The position numbers and the translations under genes were made by a program. From the NCBI GenBank assembly GCA_001586965.3, contig LUCW03000290.1:1-30676 (forward strand): DNA of 30,676 nt. The letters run 5' to 3'. Position 1 is the first letter of the stretch. Each line of letters begins with the position of its first letter. Positions 1 to 9,335 of this stretch are shown in pieces. The notes beneath the pieces are model-generated. The model saw only the letters and a list, made by a program, of their open reading frames with translations, was not told where the DNA came from and did not search any database. The DNA comes from Sphaeroforma sirkka (Eukaryota > Opisthokonta > Ichthyosporea > Ichthyophonida).

Positions 1-120
1 TCTTCGTAAAGGATCGTGTTGATATGAATCTCTGTAGCTTCCGATGGTGGAGCCAAGTCTTCGTCCTGTGTAATCGCATTCACCTGTACTTGAGGCGTCG
101 GACGTATTGTAACTACGTCT

Positions 121-2176
121 CTAGTCTGGGATGTATTCTGCCCCTGTCCTGCGGTTGACGTTGTGGACGGTCTGTGTACCGATTGTACGTCCCTCAAAGG
201 ACGGTTGTTGTCGTATAGCCTTGCCCGACCCCTCTGCGCTCACCGCTTGCGACGCCCTGAAATGGTGACACCGTGGGATGTGCCTACCACCTGGTGGCGC
301 CTGTGCCTGGCACCCCGCACAAGTCGTTGGTACCGTAGGTTGGGGCCGTTGAGTCCAATTCTGCGTTTGTCGTCTACTCGTCTGTAGGTTGGGGCGGCTA
401 TTGGTGTGGTCGCGACTTCCATTGGTCGTCGGGCCCTCGCGGTTGTTGCGACCCTGGAAACGTGCTGCCGTACGTTGCTGTGCATCCTGAATGTCAGGGC
501 TCAACAGCTGTATAAGCTCGTGTGTCTCCATCAGTTGCCATTTGGGATGCAACTGTAGAGTACGTTCATACGTACGGCCGTTGAGAGCTTCTTCTAACAG
601 TTGTACAATGCAGTGGTTCACTAAATTCTGTTGAAGTCGGCATCTGTCTGGCACCGTTCACGTGCCCTCCTGTGGTTCTCCATGAGCTGTGTCATTTGTT
701 CCATAAGAGGAATGTGCATGTTCCGACTTTGGCCCTTGGCTAACTTGTGAAACGCGGGATCGACAGTGGCTTGTGTTTGTGCGAACAGATCTGTTCGATC
801 TGTAGTTGAGGTGTGCATGTCTTCAACCGTTCAGAGTTGTCGCGGATGTAGTCCAGCGTTGACTTCTCCGCCTTGAAGTAAGATAGTACCTTATGAAACC
901 ATGTAAGGTTCCAACACTCGTCCAGCCCTGCGATTTGTGCGTTCTTGAACGCCTCGAGGAGAGCCCCCTCTTGTGTCCCGTTCCATGATATCATGTAGGT
1001 AGTATCTGTTCGACGGCCAATCAGGCCACGTACGTGGTGAAGGTACGGGACGCTTTCTACCGGTCGGGACTCTAATGTAGCTCGAAGTGTCTCAATCACG
1101 CCCCGAAGAGCTTCAGCTCGAGCCGTGTTATTCTCCTCGATTGCTTGGCATAGCTCGTCACTTAACTGTAGTATCCGTGCGTGTAGCGCCTGTCGCCTTT
1201 CTCGATACTAGCCGGTGTGGGCGGAGGCACTGTTGTCTCCTTCTCTTGTCGTTTATGTGTCTGTACATATTCACTGGGCGCTTCTTTCTCGCCCCACTGA
1301 CGTTGCTGTTGTTGGCGCAGGTTCGTACTTAATCGGTCCTGTCTATTCTTCACCGCCTGCTTACCTTGAGGATTCTGTCTGGCTAATACTTGTTCATGTG
1401 CGAACTCTTGAAAAGTTGGTGTGTTCTCACTGGCAGACAGAGTATCATCCTCCTCGGTTGAACTGTCCTCTGACCCTGGTGATTTGTACCCAAGTCCATA
1501 AAACGGACGCTCACAGCCTTGAATTCGGAAGGTAGGGTTGTCTTCGTCCTCTGGTACTGCCTGTACCCGTTTGTGTGCGTCAGAAGAACTCTCCTTAGCG
1601 GCCGGCCCTATTGTAGTTCGTCCGGCGTTTATGCGCTGTAACCTCTGTTCGTATTTTTCAAAGAGAGACTGCTGTTGTGTCATCAGCTCCGTGAGTTTCT
1701 GAGCTGACGATTGTTCCCGTGCCGTTTCCTTGTTGTTGGTACGGTTCCGGTGACGCTTCCGCTTGTTAGGTGGGGGAGGCGTGGTGGGTCATTACTGGGA
1801 AATAAGGCCCCTGAGTATCCCGAGACGAACGAGGGGACAGCCCTTCACTGGCTACCTGTTCACCAATAAAAAAGTCTGACTACTGTCCGCACGCAGGTTG
1901 GGTACTTCCTTGGTCTCACCCTCGAATATGACATCCTCGTCAGATTGTGCAGGTCCATTTTTTTGTTTGCTGTTGGTGGCTGCTTGTCGTCCGCGGAAAT
2001 TATATGTGGAGCCCCAAGATGTGTCTGTTGTTGCCCCTCCAGTGCCTGACCTGAGTGCGGAGCGGAGCGTTCCGTATGAGACTGACGACGTTTAGTTCCA
2101 CGTCGGTCGATATCATCTTCCTTGCGGCGCTCAGGATTCAAGAGTTGCTGTCTACGACTTTGGCGGGGTAGGACAT
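121..2176 (-). pseudogene. gag region of A1 (fossil)
   Basis: Minus-strand reading frames in series encode a hydrophilic, Gln- and Arg-rich protein with a gag-like layout: charged N-terminal part, helical middle, and a basic tail containing a cysteine-histidine cluster of form CX2CX9HX3C (around 290-330), longer-spaced than the standard retroviral CX2CX4HX4C knuckle. The frame after it (1-120) reads toward a protease start (VVTIRPTPQVQVNAI...), so gag and pol are in different frames, as Ty3/Gypsy elements often arrange with frameshifting. The chosen start is the ATG at 2176. Structural-protein identity rests on position and knuckle, not on a recognised capsid motif. Broken, with several breaks. 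Confidence 0.6.
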
Positions 2177-3455
2177 GGTTGGTGAGTTGTTTGTCAATGG
2201 AGAACTAGAAATGTGTGCGAATGAACTGATAGAGTACTGAATATAAATATCCATTTTCTATTAAATTTCATCCTTCAAACACATAACGTCTCGACATCGA
2301 TCTCCGAGGAACTCGTGGGTTCCCTCGTGACTGTTTTATTTCCTACACTAACATAAGTAGTGTGGATAGTCTATATACTCTAACACTACCAGCTGTCTTA
2401 CTCTTCATCCCACAATAACATATGGTTGAGTGCCTCATTAGTCGGAGCCACTTCTTGTTCTACTCCTCGCCAGCTCTTACTCCGGCCTAATGACGGCCTA
2501 TTCGCAGGACCCTGTTGGGAACTTCCCTCATCGCTCCTCTTTTACTCTTCTTACCCGTGATGTCCTTGTCATGTGCTGTTGCGGTTGTTGGAATATGCTT
2601 CTTGATCTAAGAACGATTGCTCGTTATTGCACTCCTAAACTAAGCTGCCGTCAACCACACCTTCTGTGCATACTGTTGATCCTCTCCGTTGACCTGATTT
2701 ATCTGGAAGTTCTAGTGATTTGAGTGTGTTCGCATATCATTTTCACAATTTAACCTTGTATTTACTTGCATTGTTCGTGTTATGTGCGCCCCCACCCTTA
2801 TATGCTCCTAATAACTCACAGGTGCTTACTTGTGTCTCTGTATGCTTCCTAATATCCCATTCTGAAAACTTTTGTAAAATAATCTAGTATGCCGCTGATT
2901 CTTTGCGTCATCGTACTAACCGAGTCGGTACTAACCATGTACATCTCCCATCTCTATTACCCTACTGTGGATCCTAAAGAACTTTCTTCTAACAACTTCT
3001 TAAATACAATTTAAGCTCATTAGCTTGCAATACGATTTGTACTTGTCTCACACTGAAAACAACCTTCCTACCTGTACTCACACATGACTACTTATCTGTG
3101 GATTCTGACTGATTGTCTGATTTCGTCATTTGATCGTCGTGAGACTTTCCTTGTTGACCCTGGTTAATGTTCTGCTTGATTGGAATGTTCGCTCTTCGGG
3201 TTCACTCGTATTAGTAGATTCTTTCTTCATCCTCGTCGTCCACACGTCGTTAATCCAATCTAAATCGTTCAATTCAATCTAAATCGTTCGGATAATCTAA
3301 ATCGTTCAATTTGATGCGACATTCTCTGTTCGCATTGTCTTTCAATTGTTATACTTATAACAAAAAAAAATATGTGCCAGCTACTGACTAATTCATATTC
3401 TGTAGCTTTCTCTGTAATTACTAATAAACTAACAACTTCTATGGTAAGTTAAAAA
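2177..3455 (-). other. A1 leader between 5' LTR and gag
   Basis: The LTR-proximal 370 bases (3083-3455) match the A2 leader at 19799-20165 in inverted orientation, including three degenerate copies of GAACGATTTAGATT. The remaining 900 bases (2177-3082) have no counterpart elsewhere in the window and no convincing reading frame. No canonical TGG-starting tRNA primer site follows the LTR. Instead the leader carries a 24-nt stretch nearly complementary to part of the LTR (see findings). Confidence 0.6.
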
Positions 3456-3703
3456 TGTAGTAAGTATACGCGAGATAACTGTATCTCAACGTTCTCCTCC
3501 TCAGGGGGGGGGGACGTTGTTCATTTATTAGTAATTATAAACAGTAATCCTAAAATGACTGACTCTTAAATGAGTCATTAGTCATGTGCTGTAAAACCAG
3601 CAAAACCCTAAAACCCAGTTTATCAGATTATTCTGATAAACTGTAAAACTTGTAATATCCCCAAAATAATCAAATAAATATAAGTACTTGTATTCTGACC
3701 ACA
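3456..3703 (-). repeat. LTR-A, 5' LTR of A1 (248 bp)
   Basis: On the minus strand it begins TGTGGTCAGAATAC at 3703 and ends TATACTTACTACA at 3456, with the TG...CA termini of an LTR. Same length and near-identical sequence to 19551-19798, 22941-23187 and 25638-25885. It differs from them mainly in the G/C run of one hairpin and at a few other bases. It keeps the 12-bp-stem hairpin and the GAGATA/TATCTC hairpin described for A2. Confidence 0.9.
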
Positions 3704-4176
3704 GCTGAATGGAATGGCTTCTCCATCGATGGCGAAACCGAAATTTTCGGACAGGTCCAATACTTCCTTTTCACTCCGGATTTGTGCTGGAGTGTCCTTT
3801 TAGATGTGCAGTTATATGCCCCCCCGACATTCGTATCCACGAATTTTCCAGCCTTTCGACGTTTATCCCCAATATTTGACGGACGGCACGTGGTCAGGGG
3901 CAAGCTGGGGTCCTGAGCTTCACTCCTAGGTGATACACGGACGCTGGCGAGCCTTTCCGCGGTAGTAGATACCTCTTCTTCCAAGGCTTTAGGATCCGAC
4001 GAGTCATCCTCAGAATAATCTTCTGTACCAACCTCAGAATTTGCTTCCCCAACAGTATCCTCGGCAGGCTCAACTCCAGACAGGCTAGGTGTTTCCACAG
4101 GGACCTCAGGAACCTCGGCAGGCTTAGCAGGCTTAGAGCTAGCGGCTCCCTTGCCTTTAGAAGTACCCTTAGCCAT
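3704..4176 (-). pseudogene. Family B gag, N-terminal part (interrupted by A1)
   Basis: About 157 codons open from ATG 4176 to the A1 junction. The start is Lys/Gly/Ser/Pro-rich (MAKGTSKGKGAASSKPAKPA), then an acidic stretch rich in Glu and Ser, then a basic Cys-containing region (CTSKRTLQHK, YWTC). I recognise no domain. Assignment to gag is inference from position directly behind the family B LTR. A host protein with an LTR upstream by chance is the alternative. Confidence 0.5.
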
Positions 4177-4258
4177 AGTATTTGCTGGATAGTAAATCGA
4201 TGTCAGACAGTCAAGAAGCAGTACACTACTGTAACTACTATATAACTGAAAAAAAATA

Positions 4259-4862
4259 TGTAAACTTCGATGGAAATTACTAGGGTTTCAAACTATATTA
4301 AACTAAAATACAATTTAGTCAGTTAGGATTTAGAAGTGGTAGCTTGTGTAAGAATGATCGGGACTGCCTCTTGTTAAGAGCCTAAATATCCTCGATCACA
4401 CAGGGCGTACCTCTAGCTGTTCTTTATTGAATAATTTTCACTAGAAGTACTAAGTGTTCATGACCACTTGCCTAATTTGTAAAAATAGACATAATAACGT
4501 AAGTCACGTTAATACATTAGCTGATATAAATAAAGTTCCATCTGAAGAAAAGTTAAAAAAAAAAAAAGACTTATTGGATTTTGAGATTGGCGGGAGGACC
4601 AAAATCTATAAGTAGTAGTTCGGAGATTATAAAATTTAGTTTATAATATCCTACATCTACTAATGTCTCAAATAGGTCCAAGTAGATGAGTCATACCAAA
4701 TACTCGGGCTATTGGAGCCATCAAAGTGAATTTAGAACACTTTGGAAATATTGGAAAAAAAAGAGCTTGTACTAAATTATTTAAAATACAAATAAAAAAA
4801 AACCAATGTATTATCTCAATTGATCTTGATATTTTAGACTGACCGGAGGCCGTATTTCTACA
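4259..4862 (-). repeat. LTR-B, 5' LTR of B2 (604 bp)
   Basis: Plus-strand reading starts TGTAAACTTCGATGG at 4259 and ends GGCCGTATTTCTACA at 4862; element orientation is the reverse. Nearly identical over its length to 8311-8907 and 14797-15384. Contains an A-tract that varies in length between copies. Directly after the LTR in element orientation comes T9CAG, which looks like a 3' splice site in front of the gag ATG. Confidence 0.85.
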
Positions 4863-5100
4863 AGGCCAGCCAACACATACCGAATTCATCCGTGGTCTGG
4901 TACGGCATAGGGTTTTTAGTGCCCGTGATGCTGGCTGCTGCTTGGATGAGTGCTGAGTTAAAGCGCTCAAACAGGGGGTCCAACGCATCCTTCCGTATAG
5001 GCGGATCCCAAGCATATGTAGCCGTGGATAGGATGAATGTTTTGAACATCACCAGTTGGTTGCGGGGGTGTCGCAAGGACCACACCTCTGGCAGCGATTA
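4863..5100 (-). mobile_element. LINE fragment with internal inversion
   Basis: 4908-5095 on the minus strand encodes a post-RT segment of the LINE (RHPRNQLVMFKTFILSTATY, then FERFNSALIQAAASITGTK). The same region of the larger LINE copy is on the minus strand within 7420-7610. The first 45 bases (4863-4907) are in the opposite orientation: they match the reverse complement of 7018-7062 (GQPTHT.LIRGLVRH when read on the plus strand). So two LINE pieces of opposite polarity abut at about 4907/4908, as after twin-priming or later inversion. The left edge meets the 5' end of the B2 LTR. Confidence 0.7.
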
Positions 5101-5149
5101 ATCTGCAGCTGAAGACACCAATACAGAAATCACAGTAGATAAACCCTTG

Positions 5150-5211
5150 TTATTGACACACTATCAATGACACATATTCATTATTGACACACTATCAATG
5201 ACACATATTCA
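5150..5211. repeat. 31-bp exact tandem duplication
   Basis: Two identical head-to-tail copies of a 31-bp unit beginning TTATTGACACACTATCAATG (5150-5180 and 5181-5211). Being exact, the duplication is recent. It lies in a stretch without a gene (5101-5682). Confidence 0.95.
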
Positions 5212-5288
5212 AGATAGTAGCTATTGTCGCAGACATGAATCCTCTAGAAAAGAAATGATAAGAAAAATATGTAGTAGGTTGAACTAAC

Positions 5289-5403
5289 GTCCGAAGGACG
5301 GATCCGTAAGGTGGTAGTCATCTGCCTTCCCATAGGGATAATATTATTTATTTCAAAAATAAATAACCTCCTAAAAAAATGTTCTGTTTTTAGGAGGCTA
5401 TGG
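5289..5403. other. Compact hairpin cluster, candidate structured RNA or element end
   Basis: Four inverted repeats lie together: GTCC-GAA-GGAC (5289-5299); a 10-bp stem TTATTTATTT/AAATAAATAA with 3-nt loop (5344-5366); directly abutting it an 11-bp perfect stem CCTCCTAAAAA/TTTTTAGGAGG with 9-nt loop (5367-5397); and CCATAG/CTATGG (5330-5335 with 5398-5403) enclosing the last two like a three-way junction. No known RNA family is recognised. The rest of 5101-5682 is AT-rich with no gene seen. Confidence 0.45.
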
Positions 5404-5682
5404 CCTTCGCTGGCATCACAACCCTACTGCTAAGTAGTTTTTCTTTTCTTTTATCAAGAAAATACACTCAAAAGGAGTAAGTACTTTGCCCTGATATAAA
5501 TAGATCCCACTTACCCACCGGCCACTAAAAATTGGCGTAAATCATCCAAAATATAGCTTTTAATAGGACTGAAAATATTGTGATGATTTATTATTCTATT
5601 TTTAGAATGTATGTGTGTGTTACAAAAACATCGTAAAATTGACTATAACTTATAAGCTACCTGATGTACACGATAAGCAGGT

Positions 5683-6586
5683 ATGGTAGCTAAGCGTGCC
5701 TCTAGCAGGTTTGTAGAGGTCCCTAAAAAGAAGTCTAAGTACACAGACTCGTGCGCATGTGGCAATAAAGATTGTATGAACCAGGTGATCGTATAATTTA
5801 AACCCCGACTCGAAACACCATGTAAAGAAATCAGATGCTGAATCTAAACTTTGGTTATATAAACTACAACCTGCAGCTACACCTGAGGTTGTTCAGGCCG
5901 TACTTGATAAACGTGGAGGGACGGGGGAAAAGAATCATGCAGCTGTCAATGCTAAGCACTTTAGACGAGAAGACCTAACCTTCAAAGGAGATTACAAGAT
6001 ATGCGCAAACCCAAATGTAGTACTTTTCATAGAGTTCCAGTGGGGTAAAGATTATCAACTGGATACGGTTACTAAACTGAAACCGAGTAAGGGCGGTATC
6101 ATAAAGTGTTTATGTACATTAGGAGAAGGTGGGTGTGGTGAGAACATCAAGTTTGAGAACGGGCACGAGCTACCGCGGAATAAGAAAAGGGCGAAGTTAT
6201 TTGTGAAGAGAGTGGTGTTAGATGTTAGAAGAGTAAAACCGTACTATAATCAGACAAACAATACAGTAGGTGGTTGCAATCTCTTCATACACAGGAGACA
6301 CTTTACTAAGGACCAGTATACGACCACAGGAAAGCGTGTTATACTTAAGAGTGATGCAGTATCTTCGTTCCGTGTGCAACACACACAAACTCTTAAAGCG
6401 AGGACTTGTCCCTCTGAACGAAAGAAAATTGAAAGTCTTATTTCTCGTGTGCACTATAGTAATAGCATAGCAACTCGAAATGGTGCGTGGAGAATGAAGA
6501 GCGATATTATGACACCCTCTAGAGCTAGTGATATACTAGCACCTTTCTTCCACGAACAAAGAACTAAGATACGCGCACAAAATTGA
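5683..6586 (+). pseudogene. THAP-like zinc-finger protein, probably two tandem THAP-type modules
   Basis: The ATG at 5683 opens 37 codons ending in a Cys cluster (CACGNKDC). The frame then shifts by +1 between about 5786 and 5796 and stays open from 5789 to the stop at 6584-6586, so this is either a frameshifted gene or a gene with a tiny or missed intron. Two THAP-like modules are inferred. Module 1: the early Cys cluster, WLYKL, and VNAKHF. Module 2: KCLCTLGEGGC, HELP, then IHRRHFTKD followed by LKSDAV. In THAP1 the HF and AV pairs have the same spacing as in module 2. In both modules the usual third Cys of the C2CH set (C-x2-H) is replaced, by Asn in module 1 and His in module 2. THAP proteins bind DNA and occur in host regulators and P-element-type transposases; no transposase domain follows. 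The family call is by eye. Confidence 0.45.
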
Positions 6587-6694
6587 AACAGAAACAGTGA
6601 GATCGTGAGAAGGAAGCACTTGGAGAACATAGGGAGGAGCATAGGGATAATGACAAGTATGTATGTTACAATGTATGAACATATGGTATGGCTC
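6587..6694. other. Short spacer between THAP-like gene and LINE end
   Basis: Purine-rich sequence. One frame (REKEALGEHREEHRDNDK) would continue a charged helix after the THAP-like stop, which may be coincidence. No poly-A or poly-T tract marks the LINE 3' end here. Confidence 0.3.
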
Positions 6695-8310
6695 TCATAG
6701 TCGCTGTAGTGGTTCAGGAAAGATTGATGGGAAGAGGTGGTCAGTAAATTCCCGTTTGAAGCTTGGGCCAAGTGAGTCGACAATGGAAGATATGCGCTGA
6801 GTCAATTCGGGCCGGTGTTGACAAAACACTGTTACTATCGAATGTTCCATGTATTCGCTTGCTGACCTACTAAGTAGAGTACCCACCTCTGTGGTACGGA
6901 TCGGGTCTGTGTCGTGTAGTGCCGCGGAATGGGTTAGTGAAGAGTATGAAATACCGAGAAGGACCAGGTTATTCGTCATAATCCGTCGAGGAGCGAGGAT
7001 AGGGCTAAGCCAATGCCGCACCAGACCACGGATTAATTTGGTATGTGTTGGCTGGCCTAGATCGGAAGTATCATAGGCGGAACCAACAAGCGCGATGATT
7101 TGGTTTGAACCGAAATTTGGAAGTAGTACTTCAACAGTGCGAATAGCCAGGGTATGGGGAACATTTGTTGATGTGTCAGGAACGGGTGAGGGTACGGTGG
7201 TTCTTCAACATGCTGGAGAAAAGATCCAAGGTGCTCGTGGAGGGTCCAGATACCGTGAAAGTCGTTGGCCCAGGCGGGCTGCGTCAGAGGGGTAAGTGGA
7301 TTTGTGCTGGCCATTGAGTCGAGTTGTATTCCCAGGCAACCACCGAGGTAGTCCGCAAATGGTCGCGCCGGGAGGAGACCGCAAAAGTGAAGTAAGTTTG
7401 TTTGATGTTTGGGAAACCGAGGGTATTTAGTGCCCGTGATGATGGCTGCTGCTTGGATGAGTGCTGAGTTAAAGCGCTCAAATAGGGCGTCCAACGCATC
7501 CTTCCATATAGGCGGAGCCCAGGCAATAATGTTCAGCCCATATGTAGCCGTGGGTAAAATGAATGTTCTGAACATCACTAGTCGGTTGCGGGGGTGTCTC
7601 CAGCTGAAGCCATGGAAGCCATAAAGGCGGAAAGAGGCGATACCCAGTGACAATGCTGCAACCAGGGATTCCATATGTCTTGCGAGGTTGATTTCTGGTA
7701 CTCCGTGAGAGAGTGGGAACCCCAGATATTTGGAGTGTTTCGGTTCGGCATGTGTGGGCGCCATCTTCAGCGGGAGGTAACGTGTGTTCCAAGGTGCGTC
7801 TGCAATCATCGGCGTGATAAGCTCACCATTTATACGGAGGGTTGGGGCCGCGTGTCGCAAGTCGGTAGATCGTACTCGGGGTTTAATGACACCCTGTTCG
7901 AGGCCAGATTTGCGTCCCCACGCATCAACGTCATCTAAGAAGGGCTGGAGCGAAACCGATCGAGAGGAGCTTGGATCCGTGTGCCATCAACAAATAAATA
8001 AGAGCGGAGGAGCTTAAGGCATAATTGTGCTAGCGTGACATCTAAGAAATCAATGTAGATAATAAAGAGCTGGAGCTGGGGGCCGACGATTGAGCCTTGT
8101 AGGATGCCATTCGTTCTATGAACCACTCGGGTAGGGACCCTCCCAAACAGCGAGTGGAGGCAGTTAATCCAGTTTTCGGGCATTTCAGCGTGGCGCAGAA
8201 GTACCCATAGGCGTGGGAGAGCGACCTTGTCGTATGCCTTGGTTATGTCCAGACAGACGTCGTTCCACTCCTCTTCTGACTGTGTCTCAGATTCCATGGC
8301 GGCAAGTGCT
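6695..8310 (-). mobile_element. LINE ORF2, reverse transcriptase core and C-terminal region (broken)
   Basis: Minus-strand non-LTR reverse transcriptase, 3' half. 8310-7935 holds RT motifs LDITKAYDKV, GILQGSIVGP and LFVDGTRI. The last sits where FADD is expected, so the second catalytic Asp is Gly and this RT would be dead. 7860-7057 holds the thumb and post-RT region (KYLGFPLSHGV, FILPTATYGL). The C-terminal end continues in another frame from about 7170 down to 6695 (GQPTHTKLIRGLVRHW). At least two frameshifts separate these pieces. The end at 6695 has no poly-A tail. The 5' half continues beyond the LTR-B/inversion block at 9336. The clade is not assigned; an APE-type endonuclease upstream excludes the restriction-like-endonuclease LINE groups. 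Confidence 0.8.
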
Positions 8311-8907
8311 TGTAAACTTCGATGGAAATTACTAGGTTTCAAACTATATTAAACTAAAATACAATTTAGTCAGTTAGGATTTAGCAGTGGTAGCTTTGTG
8401 TAAGAATGATCGGGACTGCCTCTTGTTAAGAGCCTAAATATCCTCGATCACACAGGGCGTACCTCTAGCTGTTCTTTATTGAATAATTTTCACTAGAAGT
8501 ACTAAATGTTCATGACCACTTGCCTAATTTGTAAATAGACATAATAACGTAAGTCACGTTAATACATTAGCTGATATAAATAAAGTTCCATCTGAAGAAA
8601 AGTTAAAAAAAAAAAAAAGACTTATTGGATTTTGGAGATTGGCGGGAGGACCAAAATCTATAAGTAGTAGTTCAGAGATTATAAAATTTAGTTTATAATA
8701 CCCTACATCTACTAATGTCTCAAATAGGTCCAAGTAGATGAGTCATACCAAATACTCAGGCTATTGGAGCCATCAAAGTGAATTTAGAACACTTTGGAAA
8801 TATTGGAAAAAGAGCTTGTATTAGATTATTTAAAATACAAATAAAAACCAATGTATTATCTCAATTGATCTTGATATTTTAGACTGACCGGAGGCCATAT
8901 TTCTACA
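8311..8907 (-). repeat. LTR-B copy inside LINE (597 bp)
   Basis: Full-length family B LTR, from TGTAAACTTC (8311) to ATTTCTACA (8907). It abuts LINE RT sequence on the left and an inverted LINE piece on the right. No family B coding sequence adjoins it, so it is a solo LTR or the remnant of a deleted element. About 95 percent or more similar by eye to 4259-4862. Confidence 0.85.
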
Positions 8908-9086
8908 TGATACAGGCACTACCCTCGCTGGCTACTTTGAGGCCCTATTCAACTCTACAAACCCGTACGTGGTTCCACCGGATACCGAACCCTCTCATGA
9001 TGTCACTTCCACAATACTACGCTATCCCAATAGGGACCTGGCCCCGACAGAATCCACATTCTTCTCCTGAAGGCCGCAGTGGAGCA
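8908..9086 (+). mobile_element. Inverted LINE piece (linker between endonuclease and RT)
   Basis: The plus strand reads DTGTTLAGYFEALFNSTNPY and onward to FLLKAAVEQ, the type of sequence that lies between endonuclease and RT in LINE ORF2. The surrounding LINE is on the minus strand, so this piece is inverted. Its left end joins in frame to the minus-strand codons that end at 9336 (PGTND then TGTTLAGYF), with TGAT at 8908-8911 repeated as ATCA at 9336-9339. That is a 4-bp target duplication of an LTR-B insertion. Confidence 0.75.
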
Positions 9087-9335
9087 AACGTGACTTACGT
9101 TATTATGTCTATCTACAAATTAGGCATGTGGTCATGAACACTTAGTATTTCTAGTGAAAATTATTCAATAAAGAACAGATAGAGGTACGCCCTGTGTGAT
9201 CGAGGATATTTAAGCTCTTAACAAGAGGCAATCCCGATCATTCTTACACAAGCTACCACTGCTAAATCCTAACTGACTAAATTGTATTTTAGTTTAATAT
9301 AGTTTGAAACCTAGTAATTTTCATCGAAGTTTACA
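9087..9335 (+). repeat. LTR-B partial copy (3' portion, 249 bp)
   Basis: It runs from AACGTGACTTACG to AGTTTACA (9335) and is the reverse complement of 8311 to about 8560, making long inverted arms around the LINE piece. It supplies the 3' terminus of the original plus-oriented LTR-B insertion, flanked by ATCA. Confidence 0.85.

Larger units (their letters stand above)
1..3703 (-). mobile_element. Ty3/Gypsy family A, copy A1 (5' part, runs off left edge)
   Basis: Retrotransposon fossil read right to left: 5' LTR (3456-3703), leader (2177-3455), gag region (121-2176) and the start of the protease/pol region (1-120), continuing beyond the window. Family membership is seen directly: 3083-3703 is the inverted counterpart of 19551-20165, the 5' LTR and leader of copy A2. 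It lies inside the gag start of a family B element (B2), whose reading frame runs up to 3704 and stops being B-like there; the target duplication partner is off the left edge. The gag-pol region has several breaks (about four), so the copy looks dead. Relatively recent by LTR similarity to A2 and A3, but older than A2. Confidence 0.8.
3704..4862 (-). mobile_element. Ty3/Gypsy family B, copy B2 (5' LTR and gag start)
   Basis: A 604-bp family B LTR (4259-4862) is followed, reading leftward, by an 83-bp leader and an open frame that starts at the ATG at 4176. That is the order expected of 5' LTR, leader, gag. Element A1 sits within the gag frame at 3703/3704, so B2 is older than A1. Its right flank (4863 onward) is LINE sequence, so B2 entered LINE-derived DNA. 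Broken; the rest lies beyond A1 outside the window. Confidence 0.65.

Noticed and set aside
1087-2095. Plus-strand frames across 163-387, 1087-1535, 1898-2095 and 2490-2723
   Set aside because: Antisense shadows of the A1 gag region or its leader. No domain, and overlapping frames compete.
5281-5305. Hammerhead ribozyme core around GTCCGAAGGAC
   Set aside because: The required CTGATGA box is absent before the stem, and GAAA does not follow it.
5344-5397. Bacterial rho-independent terminator reading of the AT-rich and CCTCC/GGAGG hairpins
   Set aside because: The window is clearly eukaryotic, and no gene ends at this point on either strand.
6218-6783. Minus-strand frames opposite the THAP-like gene (6218-6454, 6454-6783)
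   Set aside because: Hydrophobic antisense frames with no domain. The plus strand has the zinc-finger pattern and coherent coding over the same bases.
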